From Balanoglossus misakiensis (taxonomy: Eukaryota; Hemichordata), in NCBI GenBank assembly GCA_040954595.2, contig JBECUI020000030.1, positions 248,001-312,000 of the forward strand: a stretch of DNA of 64,000 bases. The letters are read 5' to 3'. Below, one piece after another: positions 37,618 to 47,200 of this stretch (the stretch's first letter is position 1; each line of letters begins with the position of its first letter). The notes under the pieces are model-generated. The model had not been told where the DNA came from and did no database searches. It saw nothing but the letters and a program-made list of their open reading frames with translations. The translations under genes and the position numbers were made by a program.

Positions 37618-38760
37618 TTAATCTGCTTTGGGAGTATGTACGGCAACTTGGGCGACTAAATATTTTTGCAACACATCTTTTTTAAGTGTTATACCCAAGC
37701 CCGGAGCTGTAGGAATGGATACTATGCCGCCCTTTATAAATTCGGAATAATTAGTTATATCTTCCTTCAAACGGAGTGGAGAAAAATAGGCATGCCCAAA
37801 AGCATAAATATTAGAACAGGAAGATCCAAGTGCAAAGCTGGCGGCTTGGGTTATCCCTTCTTCTATCATCGAATTAAAAAGTATTTCTATACCAAAATGC
37901 TTGGCTAGATTGATAATTTGACAGGACGGGTAAATTCCACCATTTTTACAGACTTTAATACTAAAGACATCAACTGCGTCTTGCTTAATCAACATTTTCG
38001 CATGTTCCAAAGATAGAAGCGATTCGTCCGCACTTATCCTAATTCCGGAAATATCTTTAATCTTTTTTAGCCCATCTATATTAGTGGCAGAAACCGGTTG
38101 CTCCAAAAGATCTATATTACAATCGACAACTCGTTTTAGATATTTTAATGTTGTATGAACGTCCCACCCTTGATTTGCATCAGGAATTAATGGGATTTTG
38201 CCATCCAAGGCCTTGTTTATTGCTATCGTTCGCTCGGCGTCGTGGTGCCAGTCTTCTGTTCCCACTTTCACCATAAGGGAATGATATCCCTTTGCGATAA
38301 GTTCTTGTGCAGTTCGTGCATTATCATCGGGGCTGCCCCCACCAATAGAGCCCATGATAGGAAGCTCCGTTCTTAGCTGTCCTCCGATAAGTTGTGCAAC
38401 TGAAAGCCCCGAGCTCTTGCCTAATATGTCGTAACAAGCCATATCTATACTTGCCTTCGCTAAGTGCATATCTCTAATGACACTGTCCATAATCTCGTGC
38501 AGTAAAATAATATTTCTCGGATCTTTTCCAATAAGAATGGGGGCTATGGTATGTTGTAGAACTGCCATTACGGTCTCTGTTGTTTCACCCGTGAAGGCAG
38601 CTTCGGGATCGGTTTCCCCAAGACCTGTGATTCCGCTATCGGTCATAATTTCAATGACAACAGGTCGGGTTGTATACAGTGTGCCGTACAGTTGGGATAA
38701 CTTATAGGGATGTTGCAAAGGTATTTCTGTTTGATATATATTAATGGATGTAATTTTCAT
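37618..38760 (-). CDS. Enolase-superfamily enzyme (mandelate racemase/muconate lactonizing type)
   Basis: 380 residues. Metal ligands are Asp194 (PDANQGW), Glu220 (LLEQP) and Asp245 (SADES), with acid/base lysines at 165 (MVKVG) and 269 (SIKVCKNGG). In muconate lactonizing and dipeptide-epimerase relatives a KxK pair precedes the VG. Here the first position is Met163, so only one of the two lysines remains. The enzyme could be an epimerase, racemase, cycloisomerase or dehydratase on a carboxylate. It is followed in the operon direction by nothing and preceded by a symporter and an opine-type dehydrogenase. Confidence 0.85.
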   Translation of the reverse strand: MKITSINIYQTEIPLQHPYKLSQLYGTLYTTRPVVIEIMTDSGITGLGETDPEAAFTGETTETVMAVLQHTIAPILIGKDPRNIILLHEIMDSVIRDMHLAKASIDMACYDILGKSSGLSVAQLIGGQLRTELPIMGSIGGGSPDDNARTAQELIAKGYHSLMVKVGTEDWHHDAERTIAINKALDGKIPLIPDANQGWDVHTTLKYLKRVVDCNIDLLEQPVSATNIDGLKKIKDISGIRISADESLLSLEHAKMLIKQDAVDVFSIKVCKNGGIYPSCQIINLAKHFGIEILFNSMIEEGITQAASFALGSSCSNIYAFGHAYFSPLRLKEDITNYSEFIKGGIVSIPTAPGLGITLKKDVLQKYLVAQVAVHTPKAD

Positions 38761-38823
38761 ATCGTCCTACTTTCCGGCACAGCAAGAGCAAAGGGCAAGT
38801 GCTGCACCGGTTTATAGGTAAAA

Positions 38824-40260
38824 TTAGGCCTTCGTTTTGCTCTTTTGCAGCGCCGAAACTATGTACATTGTTAGTACGGAACTAACCAATCCGTATGTTG
38901 CAAACGGAAGTTGTCCAAGGAATCCCGGAAAGGATGCCCCATACTGTTTGGTTATAATACAAACAACTATGGCGACAATCATACTGGCAAAAACAGCATG
39001 AGATGTAAATTTTTGTTTCTTTCGATAGATATATCCTAAAAATATGGGGGCGAATAATCCTGCTGCCGAAAAGGCATAAGTATACACCAGCCATTTAAGA
39101 ACATCTTGAAATTGAACAGATAGCGTACCCGCAACTGCCATAACAACTACCGTCAATATACGTGAGACTCTAATTAATTTTTTATCGGAAATATCCGGAT
39201 GAAAAAAAGCTGTATAAATATCTCGAGTAATATTGACAACTACAGTCTGACTAGCACTACTGACAGTAGACATAATTGTTGCCACCACTAATCCTGCAAA
39301 CAGAGCAAGGAGCCACGCTGGAAACTGTGTCATTGCCCATCCTGTAGCACTAGCACCTTCGGGAAGAGTGGGCATCAGACTTTTTACTATTGTTCCCATC
39401 ATAAATGCCCAAACTACAGCTAAAATTAACACAATAGCGGAAACTGCTAATGATACATTAACTTTTTTATGATCTCTGATAGCACATATCCGTTGATAGT
39501 ATATCTGATTAGTCATTCCTCCTGGAAGCGCAGAAAAGAGCCAAAGGAGCACAGTTACTCCACCGACACTTAAAAAGCCTTGCGGAAAGGCAACGTTTTC
39601 ACGAGGAACAAATTCGCTTTGTACTACGGTTGTCCATCCACCTGCCTGGCCTGAAAGAAATATCAATACAGTGATACAAGTAACTATCATAAAACAGGCA
39701 AAAATGAAATCAGTCCATGCAACCGTCTTTAGTCCTGAGGGCATAATAAACAGCAGACTGAAGAGTGAAATTCCAACTATCAATGTAGACGAAGGAATAT
39801 TGGTTATGCCTGAATACAATTGACCAAAAGCTACCAACTGAGAGGTAATCCAACCAAAAGGAACGATCAGTGTAAGGAATGCTCCCAGCAATGCAACTCC
39901 TCTATGTTCTCCATAAAAATTCCTTAACATATCTCCGATAGTAGAAAATTTATTTTTTCTAATCCATGGAGCCACAAACATCAGAATGAAAAAAGGCATC
40001 GATGCGATAATTCCGTAGGTTACCGTAGATAATCCGTTTTGAAAACCAAGTCCTACCAAAGCAACAAGGACCCCTCCGCCCATTGCACTGGCAAATTGAG
40101 TGGCAATAATTACATAGGTGGGTAAATCTCTCCCTCCAATGCTCCAATCTTCGCCGCTAACAGCTTTTCTTCGAGTTAGTAGCACTGAGTAAACAAAAGG
40201 TATTGCCATTATTACCAAACTGCTTATCAGAATGAGAATTGTATTTGATGTATTCGCCAT
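38824..40260 (-). CDS. Sodium:solute symporter family protein
   Basis: 478 residues with about thirteen membrane segments. The sequence carries the family regions RDLPTYVIIATQFASAMGGG, GMTNQIYYQRICAIRDHKK and the late ATIMSTVSSASQTVVVNITRDIY. It would import an organic solute, such as an amino acid, sugar or carboxylate, with sodium. AAGGAGG lies five bases before the ATG. It sits between the opine-type dehydrogenase and the enolase-superfamily gene, so the solute is probably their substrate. Confidence 0.88.
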   Translation of the reverse strand: MANTSNTILILISSLVIMAIPFVYSVLLTRRKAVSGEDWSIGGRDLPTYVIIATQFASAMGGGVLVALVGLGFQNGLSTVTYGIIASMPFFILMFVAPWIRKNKFSTIGDMLRNFYGEHRGVALLGAFLTLIVPFGWITSQLVAFGQLYSGITNIPSSTLIVGISLFSLLFIMPSGLKTVAWTDFIFACFMIVTCITVLIFLSGQAGGWTTVVQSEFVPRENVAFPQGFLSVGGVTVLLWLFSALPGGMTNQIYYQRICAIRDHKKVNVSLAVSAIVLILAVVWAFMMGTIVKSLMPTLPEGASATGWAMTQFPAWLLALFAGLVVATIMSTVSSASQTVVVNITRDIYTAFFHPDISDKKLIRVSRILTVVVMAVAGTLSVQFQDVLKWLVYTYAFSAAGLFAPIFLGYIYRKKQKFTSHAVFASMIVAIVVCIITKQYGASFPGFLGQLPFATYGLVSSVLTMYIVSALQKSKTKA

Positions 40261-40297
40261 ATATTCCTCCTTAATATAATATCATGTCGTATAATTG

Positions 40298-41374
40298 TTA
40301 ATTTCCATATTTAGTAAAATGAAGTAGTTCTTCCTTATTCATTCCTGCAAGTCCCAAAGACTGCAATGTTCGAGCATTCTCAAAATTATTATCAGTAATA
40401 GCACGTGCTAGAGTAATCGTTGCATCCATGATGGGAACAGGTACTCCCAGTGCTTCTGCCAAAGAAGACATAGGGATAAGTCCCATGGGAATATCTTCCA
40501 AAAGATAGCGCGTTTGAACGGTATTCTGTCCTTTTATACCAGCATACGCAGTAACCTGACGAACTATATCGCTGAGGCGCTCTCCTTCTGCTCCGTAAAG
40601 TTTTTTGTACATATCCACTACTGTCGGTAGAGAAACGTCTATGGCATTTCCTATAGCAATACGTTCTTGATCTATCTTTATAGCCATATCTCCGATTGTT
40701 GGGGTGATGCCTTCATAATAAAATAACCAATCGCGTCCCGACTCCATTAATGAAAGGTTCAATATACTTGTAAGCGGATGGACTGATACATTGAGATTTT
40801 GTAATCCTGTAGCAAATACATTGGGAAGCAGCGTGTTCATTTCTGGAAATAGATCTTGAAATGCGTCTAGCATTTCTTGCCCTCTTTCTCCCGGAATGGT
40901 AGCTAAAGGCAATTCGTTTTTTATGCCGAGGATATTAACACGACCTTTTTCTACCAAGCGTGTTGCATATAAGAGGGAAATGGTTTCACCTACAAGAACA
41001 TCTTCTTGACATCCATTTGCTTTCATTGTGTTATAGAATTCTATGGCACCAAAAGTGGAACCCGGATGAAGAAGTACTTTCTGACCGCTTTTGAGAAACG
41101 GTGCACATGCCTGTGCTATTTGTCGATGAGCAAATGCAGGGGTAACGACGATAATGAGATCGGCTCCCGTTACGGCCTCTTCCATGTTACAAGTTGCAAA
41201 CTCAACGGGTCCAAACCCTTCTAATCGTCCTTGGACATATATGCCTTTTTGCTGATTGATAATGTCTACGGTATCTTGAAAAATATCGTAAACACGAACT
41301 TGTTTCCCCTTAAGTCCTAAGTCTGCAGCTGTAGCATGCCCGCCATTTCCTCCACCTATCACAGCACAGACCAT
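40298..41374 (-). CDS. NAD/NADP octopine/nopaline dehydrogenase family protein
   Basis: 358 residues. The N-terminal Rossmann motif is AVIGGGNGGHATAADL, followed by the DLIIVVTPAFAHR strand. The C-terminal octopine-dehydrogenase domain contains NVSVHPLTSILNL, with the conserved His-Pro of the catalytic site. Family members form or cleave opines, N-carboxyalkyl amino acids, by reductive condensation. With the neighbouring symporter this suggests uptake and breakdown of an opine-like or related amino-acid derivative. AGGAG precedes the ATG by seven bases. Confidence 0.85.
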   Translation of the reverse strand: MVCAVIGGGNGGHATAADLGLKGKQVRVYDIFQDTVDIINQQKGIYVQGRLEGFGPVEFATCNMEEAVTGADLIIVVTPAFAHRQIAQACAPFLKSGQKVLLHPGSTFGAIEFYNTMKANGCQEDVLVGETISLLYATRLVEKGRVNILGIKNELPLATIPGERGQEMLDAFQDLFPEMNTLLPNVFATGLQNLNVSVHPLTSILNLSLMESGRDWLFYYEGITPTIGDMAIKIDQERIAIGNAIDVSLPTVVDMYKKLYGAEGERLSDIVRQVTAYAGIKGQNTVQTRYLLEDIPMGLIPMSSLAEALGVPVPIMDATITLARAITDNNFENARTLQSLGLAGMNKEELLHFTKYGN

Positions 41375-41430
41375 AGTCGGACTCCTCTCTTCCTTTGTAA
41401 AAAGAAAGAATAATACTTCATATCACCATA

Positions 41431-41514
41431 ATATATATGTTTATCTTAAAAAGCAAGGGAGATTTTTCAAAAATTTGTGAGAAGCATCCTACCAACACTT
41501 TTCTCTTTATCTCT
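41431..41514. repeat. 84-bp upstream repeat, copy 1
   Basis: An 84-base non-coding sequence upstream of the octopine-dehydrogenase-family gene. It differs by about five substitutions from 47427-47510, which lies upstream of the TPR gene in the same orientation. On the minus strand it contains a TTGAAA box and an AAGATAAAC segment in promoter-like spacing. Confidence 0.85.
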
Positions 41515-41582
41515 TTACTAACGTACAGAAGGTTCGCAGTCAAGCAATCGACCGCTACATCAAAGGAGCCCTAGGGTAACGA

Positions 41583-42710
41583 TTATTGTGCTGCCTGTAA
41601 TATGTCTATTGCTTTATCTAAACTCTGGTCCAAGGCAGGGGAAGAATTAGCAATAGATTGCACAAATATGTCTGGGCTAATACCAACCTTAAAGTAGTCA
41701 ACCCCGTCTAGCATAAAAGTGCGAAATCGCGGGAAGAAAACTATCCATCCATTTAGCAGTATTTTTTTCTGTCCGGCACCGGTGCATCCCAAAGAGGACG
41801 TTCCAATGACCTTTTGTATTGCCTCTGATTGTTGCAGCATCATCAGGAGCATTTCAGCAGCACTACAGGTAAATGTATTTATTAGTACGACAAAGGGTTT
41901 ATCTTGATAGTATGAAAATCCTTTGGGTTGGACGGTTTCATACTGCTTTTGGGTGCTGGTCTCGGAAATGCGCAATTCGGCCATCATAAAAGCTTTTTTC
42001 TTGTTGATAAATCGTGACCCCACCTCTGCCGCAGCGGATCCAGAGCCTCCTGGATTTCCTCGAAGATCAATAATAATTTTTTCCACATCCTTACTGTGGA
42101 AGTCTTTTAGAATATTATCAAGCCTTTGTCCAACAGTTTGTATGTTCCTCTCTGCCAAGTGTACAATATGGAAGTATCCAATGGGAGGTGTTGTGGTGGT
42201 TATTATCCCGTACTGAAAAAGATCTCCCGCTGCTAGTATGGTCCCAGGAAAGTTGGGTTCGGGAGGATTTTGTTGGTCGGCATTAAATTGGTAATTTGGT
42301 TTGTATGCATCAAAGTCATTTTCTCGTTTCTCTTGTAAGAAACGTTCAACTATTTTTTGTTTGTCATATCTAGGTATTAATGTTAGGTCGAAATATAAAT
42401 GTGTGTCGCGAATATGCACATAGGCAATGTCATAGAAAACCTCCAGAAGGGTTTCCCAAGTAGGGGTAGCACGGATAACCGGCTTAAACAAGTTTTCTAT
42501 ATCTGTCAGAGTTTGCCCGTTTTCAAATGTATAATTACTGTATGCGTACAAGGTGTTTAGTTCATGAAAAAAATAATCATAGTTTCCTACTGGTGTATTC
42601 TCAAAAGCCGGAGAAAATGAGAAACTACAGCCGACACTAACAAAAACTATGAACAGCAGAGCTGCTGTTCGGAACAATTTAGAAACGAAACACCATATTG
42701 AGGTTAACAT
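41583..42710 (-). CDS. S41-family peptidase lipoprotein, cassette A
   Basis: 375 residues. The signal peptide ends in the lipobox VSVGC (Cys28), so it is a lipid-anchored periplasmic or outer-membrane protein. The S41 core shows IIIDLRGNPGG at 212-222 and the nucleophile serine at 283 in NTFTCSAAEMLL. An upstream HIRDTHLYF places a His at 104 in the DxH context of tricorn/IRBP-like S41 enzymes. No PDZ domain is visible. Upstream codons are open to 42815, but the ATG at 42710 is conserved in all five copies and overlaps the barrel gene by 32 bases. It is probably a processing protease whose substrate is unknown. Confidence 0.85.
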   Translation of the reverse strand: MLTSIWCFVSKLFRTAALLFIVFVSVGCSFSFSPAFENTPVGNYDYFFHELNTLYAYSNYTFENGQTLTDIENLFKPVIRATPTWETLLEVFYDIAYVHIRDTHLYFDLTLIPRYDKQKIVERFLQEKRENDFDAYKPNYQFNADQQNPPEPNFPGTILAAGDLFQYGIITTTTPPIGYFHIVHLAERNIQTVGQRLDNILKDFHSKDVEKIIIDLRGNPGGSGSAAAEVGSRFINKKKAFMMAELRISETSTQKQYETVQPKGFSYYQDKPFVVLINTFTCSAAEMLLMMLQQSEAIQKVIGTSSLGCTGAGQKKILLNGWIVFFPRFRTFMLDGVDYFKVGISPDIFVQSIANSSPALDQSLDKAIDILQAAQ

Positions 42711-43458
42711 TATTTTGTAGCTCCAAACGAATATGAGGAATAGCAAGATATTCAAGTAGACCGCTATACTCAATTTCCAGTAACAACCATGAAAGAACCG
42801 TATACTGATACGCAATATTCATATCAAGACTAATAAAGTTATGAAAAGATAGAAAAACAGGATTTGAAAATATCTCCCAGCCGGTATCTTCAGCAATTAT
42901 TAGCCCAGTCTGGCCGGAATAGTATGGCCGCGAGCCGACGTTTAACATTGGCATATATAGACCTACCAACAATCCATGGGTCTGATTTATTTGCCAGTTC
43001 ATATTTGCTTTAAGCCCTATGCCCGTATATTCTGTCCATGTTATTTCTGGGTCATTTCCCCACTCGTTCAATGTGAAATGTGCTCCTACCCCGAACAAGA
43101 CTGTTATCTGATTGTTTGCCCATACTTGAAACAGTGATACGTATCTTGCTTTAATGAGAAACGCAAACCCGACCGGGTGCTGATATGCTGGTGTGGCGGC
43201 ACGATATAATGAAAATAATGAACCTACTCCAGACAGTATAAGAAATTTATGTTGAGTTCGGGCAGTACGATATGTGTATTCAATGCCAGCACCACCGAGA
43301 AGCGGTACTTGGTATAGGTTAGCATATGCCATATCGGCTCCTACACCTGAAAAAAGTGTAGCGATCATGCGAATTTCGGAATGTTGTATTTTCTCCTCTT
43401 GTGCAACCAGTGAAGGAATAAATATTATCCATAATACATAACATAACATCTGTCGCAT
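42679..43458 (-). CDS. Outer-membrane beta-barrel protein, cassette A
   Basis: 259 residues, intact. Signal peptide MRQMLCYVLWIIFIPSLVAQ, then amphipathic alternating strands rich in Tyr, Gly and Phe (GGAGIEYTYRTARTQHKF, LLVGLYMPMLNVGSRPYY). The C-terminal VFRF ends in Phe, the usual BAM recognition residue. It matches no named porin family I know. Four similar proteins occur at 49.2, 51.2, 55.4 and 57.3 kb, each followed by an S41 lipoprotein. Its promoter lies directly before the ATG with no ribosome site. Confidence 0.8.
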   Translation of the reverse strand: MRQMLCYVLWIIFIPSLVAQEEKIQHSEIRMIATLFSGVGADMAYANLYQVPLLGGAGIEYTYRTARTQHKFLILSGVGSLFSLYRAATPAYQHPVGFAFLIKARYVSLFQVWANNQITVLFGVGAHFTLNEWGNDPEITWTEYTGIGLKANMNWQINQTHGLLVGLYMPMLNVGSRPYYSGQTGLIIAEDTGWEIFSNPVFLSFHNFISLDMNIAYQYTVLSWLLLEIEYSGLLEYLAIPHIRLELQNNVNLNMVFRF

Positions 43459-43468
43459 AGCTTATGCT

Positions 43469-43497
43469 AGGATAGCAGTGAAAAAATACCAAGTCAA
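43469..43497 (-). promoter_or_regulatory. Leaderless-type promoter of cassette A
   Basis: On the minus strand TTGACT (43492-43497) and TATCCT (43469-43474) are spaced by 17 bases, and only ten bases separate the -10 box from the ATG. Transcription would begin at or within about four bases of the start codon. Confidence 0.75.
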
Positions 43498-43541
43498 GGA
43501 GAAAAACGAGCTGGGACATGCATAGTTATTGGGTTAAATAA

Positions 43542-43562
43542 GCCGGAGAGTTTCCCCTCCGG
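43542..43562 (-). terminator. Hairpin terminator upstream of cassette A
   Basis: CCGGAG and CTCCGG form a GC-rich stem around an AGTTTCCC loop. On the minus strand it is followed by CTTATTT. The same hairpin with flanks occurs at 52016-52037 after the PTS EIIC gene, showing that the duplication of cassettes A and C included it. Confidence 0.65.
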
Positions 43563-43664
43563 AAAATAAGATTCTGCTACTTATAGAGGGGTGGGTAATA
43601 CTTTTTGATCACGCGACATATTTCATAACTTTTCTTTCTAAATCTTCTTTTTGAGATAAGGATG

Positions 43665-44148
43665 TTATACAATGATTCTACATTCGCGTAGTAAATGCTG
43701 ATACGCATCTTCAATAGTTGTATATTTGTTCGTTGCAACGGCAAAACTTTCAGCTTTCTTCTGTGCTTGTATATATTTTTCTGTTGCTTGATAAATATGG
43801 TAGCAATCTGGTCAATCTTGTCTTTTCTAAGGGCGTAAACTCGCGTCCTACCAGCTTTAGTGCCATATCATCGGTAGTCATTTCGGAGGTGCCTCCTTCA
43901 AAAAGCTTATCGCCGTCTCTCAGGACAATAACTTTCTCGGTAATCTTCTTTACTTCTTCTAGTTTATGACTGACAAAGATTACGCCAACCCCCTTGTCTC
44001 TGATATCATTGATTACTCTAAATAATTGTTGTATTTCTTTTGGGGTTAACATTGAGGTTGGTTCGTCAAGAATGAGCATCTTAAGATCTTTTATCAGTAC
44101 GTGCACTACTTTAATCATCTGCTTTGACGCAACAGATAGATTACCCAT
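43665..44148 (-). pseudogene. Fragment of a sugar/nucleoside ABC ATPase
   Basis: Encodes only one half-domain: LSVASKQMIKVVHVLIKDLKMLILDEPTSML with Walker B, then VGVIFVSHKLEEVKKI and VIVLRDG, typical of the first ABC domain of RbsA/MglA-type proteins. There is no Walker A and no second domain. After REFTPLEK the frame breaks, and the following sequence reads best as an unrelated tail (QATEKYIQAQKKAESFAVATNKYTTIEDAYQHLL). It is a chimeric remnant left by deletion between two genes. Confidence 0.7.
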
Positions 44149-44202
44149 GTTGGTTTGGTAATTCTCGTCCTCCCTGTTGTTGGCTTGGGAGATCGGGTAG
44201 TG

Positions 44203-47200
44203 TCATTCTATATTAAGATTTTCAAACATATTAAATGTAACTTTTTCCTGTTTCATCTTTGCCGGCAGATACTTTTTAATTTCTTCCAATATTTTCTTAT
44301 CTCTTCCGTCAGCTTGCCATTTTTCATAAAGAGATACGGAAATAATCCAAGTCTCCATACGTTTTATTAAAATATCACTTATTATTTTTATTTTTTCCGC
44401 ATTTTCTAATGCTAAAATCTTCTCCCACTGATGCCCTTCTACCTCTTGAGTACCGTTGTTCCGAGCTCCTAAAATGACATGAAGTTTTTCTTTTTTGGGA
44501 ATAAGATTAACAAAAATAGGGTAAAATAAAGTCTTGTGCATACAATCAATGTCTGGTGTCCATGTTCCATTATCTACACGTGCTACTTCCACTAAAGTAG
44601 GAAGTCCATACACACCAGAAGTGCATACATCAATCTTTGGCAACTCAAAATGGATAAACTTAAAATTTCTTGGACTACCGGATTCTAATTTTTTTTCAGT
44701 ATGGTGCTTAATATCCTGTTCAAAAAGTTGCTTAATATCTTTGTCTAATTTAACCGCACAATATTGACCAATATATAGTTTCTGATAGTGTTTTTTCCAT
44801 TCTTCTGAAACATTAGATGCAAAAATTTTCTTATACCACTTAATATTATATTCCTGCTTGTAGTATTCACTCAAAAAACCTCGATACGAAAAAAGCAGTT
44901 GATGATAATAGAAATCAAAATCAGCACTTCCTGATTCAATTGCTTGAAAAATATTGCTATCGCATGTATTACAGAATCCCCAGAAAGTAATCACATTGCT
45001 TTTCTTTTTTCCTTTTTGTCGTATTTTACTCTCGTTAAATTTATAAGGGTTACGGTTTATATGTGGGTTGTTATCTGTAAGTTGAATAACTGTACCATCT
45101 GGAGTTGCAATATTATTTATAACACCTCTTGCTTGTTGAATATGAGAGCGAATTGCATCTTTAGTACAAGAAGGATTGTAGCACTTTTGGCTTATTTGCC
45201 AAGTTTCTCTCCTAAGTCGGTCCATAGTGTATATATCTTTTATGTCGTTTTTTCTTTTCTGTATCCAAAGGATAGCTTGTTCATTATCATCGCTTCCTTT
45301 GGAGCTACAAGCAAAATACTTTTTTGCTTGCTCATAGTCGGTGACCGCTTTGCTGTACTGCTCCGCTTTTTCATATGAAAGCCCGCGATTAAAATAAGCT
45401 CCTGCCTTGAGATTGTAATCAGTTGCTAATTTTATGGCTTGGGCATAGGCTTTACGGGCTTCATCGTGCTCTCCTGTTGCAGTATATGAAAACCCGCGAT
45501 TAATGTAAGCCAGCACCTTGAGGGTGTTATCAGTCGCTAATTTTATGACTTGGCTATAGTCCTTACGGGCTTTGTCGTGGTCTCCTATTACGTCATATGA
45601 AACCCCGCGATTAAAACAAGCCCCTGCCTTGTCGTTGTCATCAGTTGCTGATTCTATGGCTTGTTTATAGTCCGCGACGGCTTGCTTCTGCTCTCCAGTT
45701 GTGGCATACAAAAGCCCGCGATTAAAATAACCATCTGCCTTGAGCTTGTCATCAGTTGCCAATGCTATGGCTTTGCTATAGTCCTTGCTGGCTTTATTGT
45801 ATTCTTCTGTTGCTGCATATGAATTTCCACGATTAATATAAGCCAATGCCTTGAGGTTGTTAGCAGCTGGTAATGCGATGGCCTGGTTATAGTCTTCTAT
45901 GGCTTTTTTGTGATCTCCTGTTGCGGCATATGAAAACCCGCGATTATTATAAGTCTCTGCCTTGAGCTTGTTATCAGGCAGTAATGCTATGGCTTGGTTA
46001 TAGTCTTCTATGGCTTTTTTGTGATTTTTTGTTTCTGTATGTGAATGTCCGCGACCAGCATAAGCCTTTGCTTTGAGCTTGTCATGAGCTGGCAACTCTA
46101 TGACTTTGGTAAAATCTTCTATAGCCTTGTCGTGCTCTTTTGTTTTGGTATATGAACCCCCACGATTGAAATAAGCCGTTTCCTTGAGCTTGTTGTCAGC
46201 CGGTAATGCGATGGCCTGGTTATAGTCTTCTATGGCTTTTTTGTGATCTCCTGTTTTTGCATATGAAAACCCGCGATTATTATAAGTCTCTGCCTTGAGC
46301 TTGTTATCAGGCAGTAATGCTATAGCTTGGCTATAGTCTTCTATGGCTTTGTTGTGGTCTTCTGTTTTTGCATATGAAAATCCGCGCTGAAAATAAGCAT
46401 CTGCCTTAAGCTTGTTATCAGTCGCTAATTTTATGACTTGGCTATAGTCCTTACGGGCTTTATCGTGGTCTTCTATTACGTCATACAATGCCCCGCGATG
46501 AAAACAAGCTCCGGCCTTATCGTTGTTATCAGTTGTTAATTCTATGGCTTGGCTATAGTCTACAATGGCTAGTGCATAGTCTCCTGTTGTGGCATATGAA
46601 AACCCGCGATTATTATAAGTCTCTGCCTTGAGCTTGTTATCAGGCAGTAATGCTATGGCTTGGTTATAGTCTTCTATGGCTTTTTTGTGATTTTTTGTTT
46701 CTGTATGTGAATGTCCGCGACCAGCATAAGCTGGTGCTTTGAGCTTTTCATGAGCCGGCAACTCTATGACTTTGGTAAAATCTTCTATAGCCTTGTCGTG
46801 CTCTTTTGTTTTGGTATATGAACCCCCACGATGCAAATAAGCCATTGCCTTGAGATTGGTATGAGCCGAGAATTCGATGGCTTGGCTATAGTCCTCGACA
46901 GCTTGTTTCTGTTTTTCTGTTGCAGCATATGCATCCCCGCGATTTATATAAGCCTCTGCCTTGGCGTTGTCATTAGTTGCTAATTCTATGGCTTTGGTAT
47001 AGTCTGCAATGGCTAGTGCATGGTCTCCTGTTTTGGCATACAAATTTCCGCGATTAATATAAGCCAGTGCCTTGAGGTTCTTATCAGTCGCTAATGCTAT
47101 GACTTGGCTATAGTCTTCTATAGCTTTATCGTGGTCTCCTGTTTTTGCATATAAAGTCCCGCGATCCATATAAGCCAGTACCTTGAGGTTCTTACCAGGC

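Noticed and set aside
42711-42815. Extended N-terminus of the cassette A protease from 42815
   Set aside because: The extra 35 codons lie wholly inside the barrel gene, lack a ribosome site and would bury the lipobox signal peptide. The 42710 start is conserved in all five cassettes.
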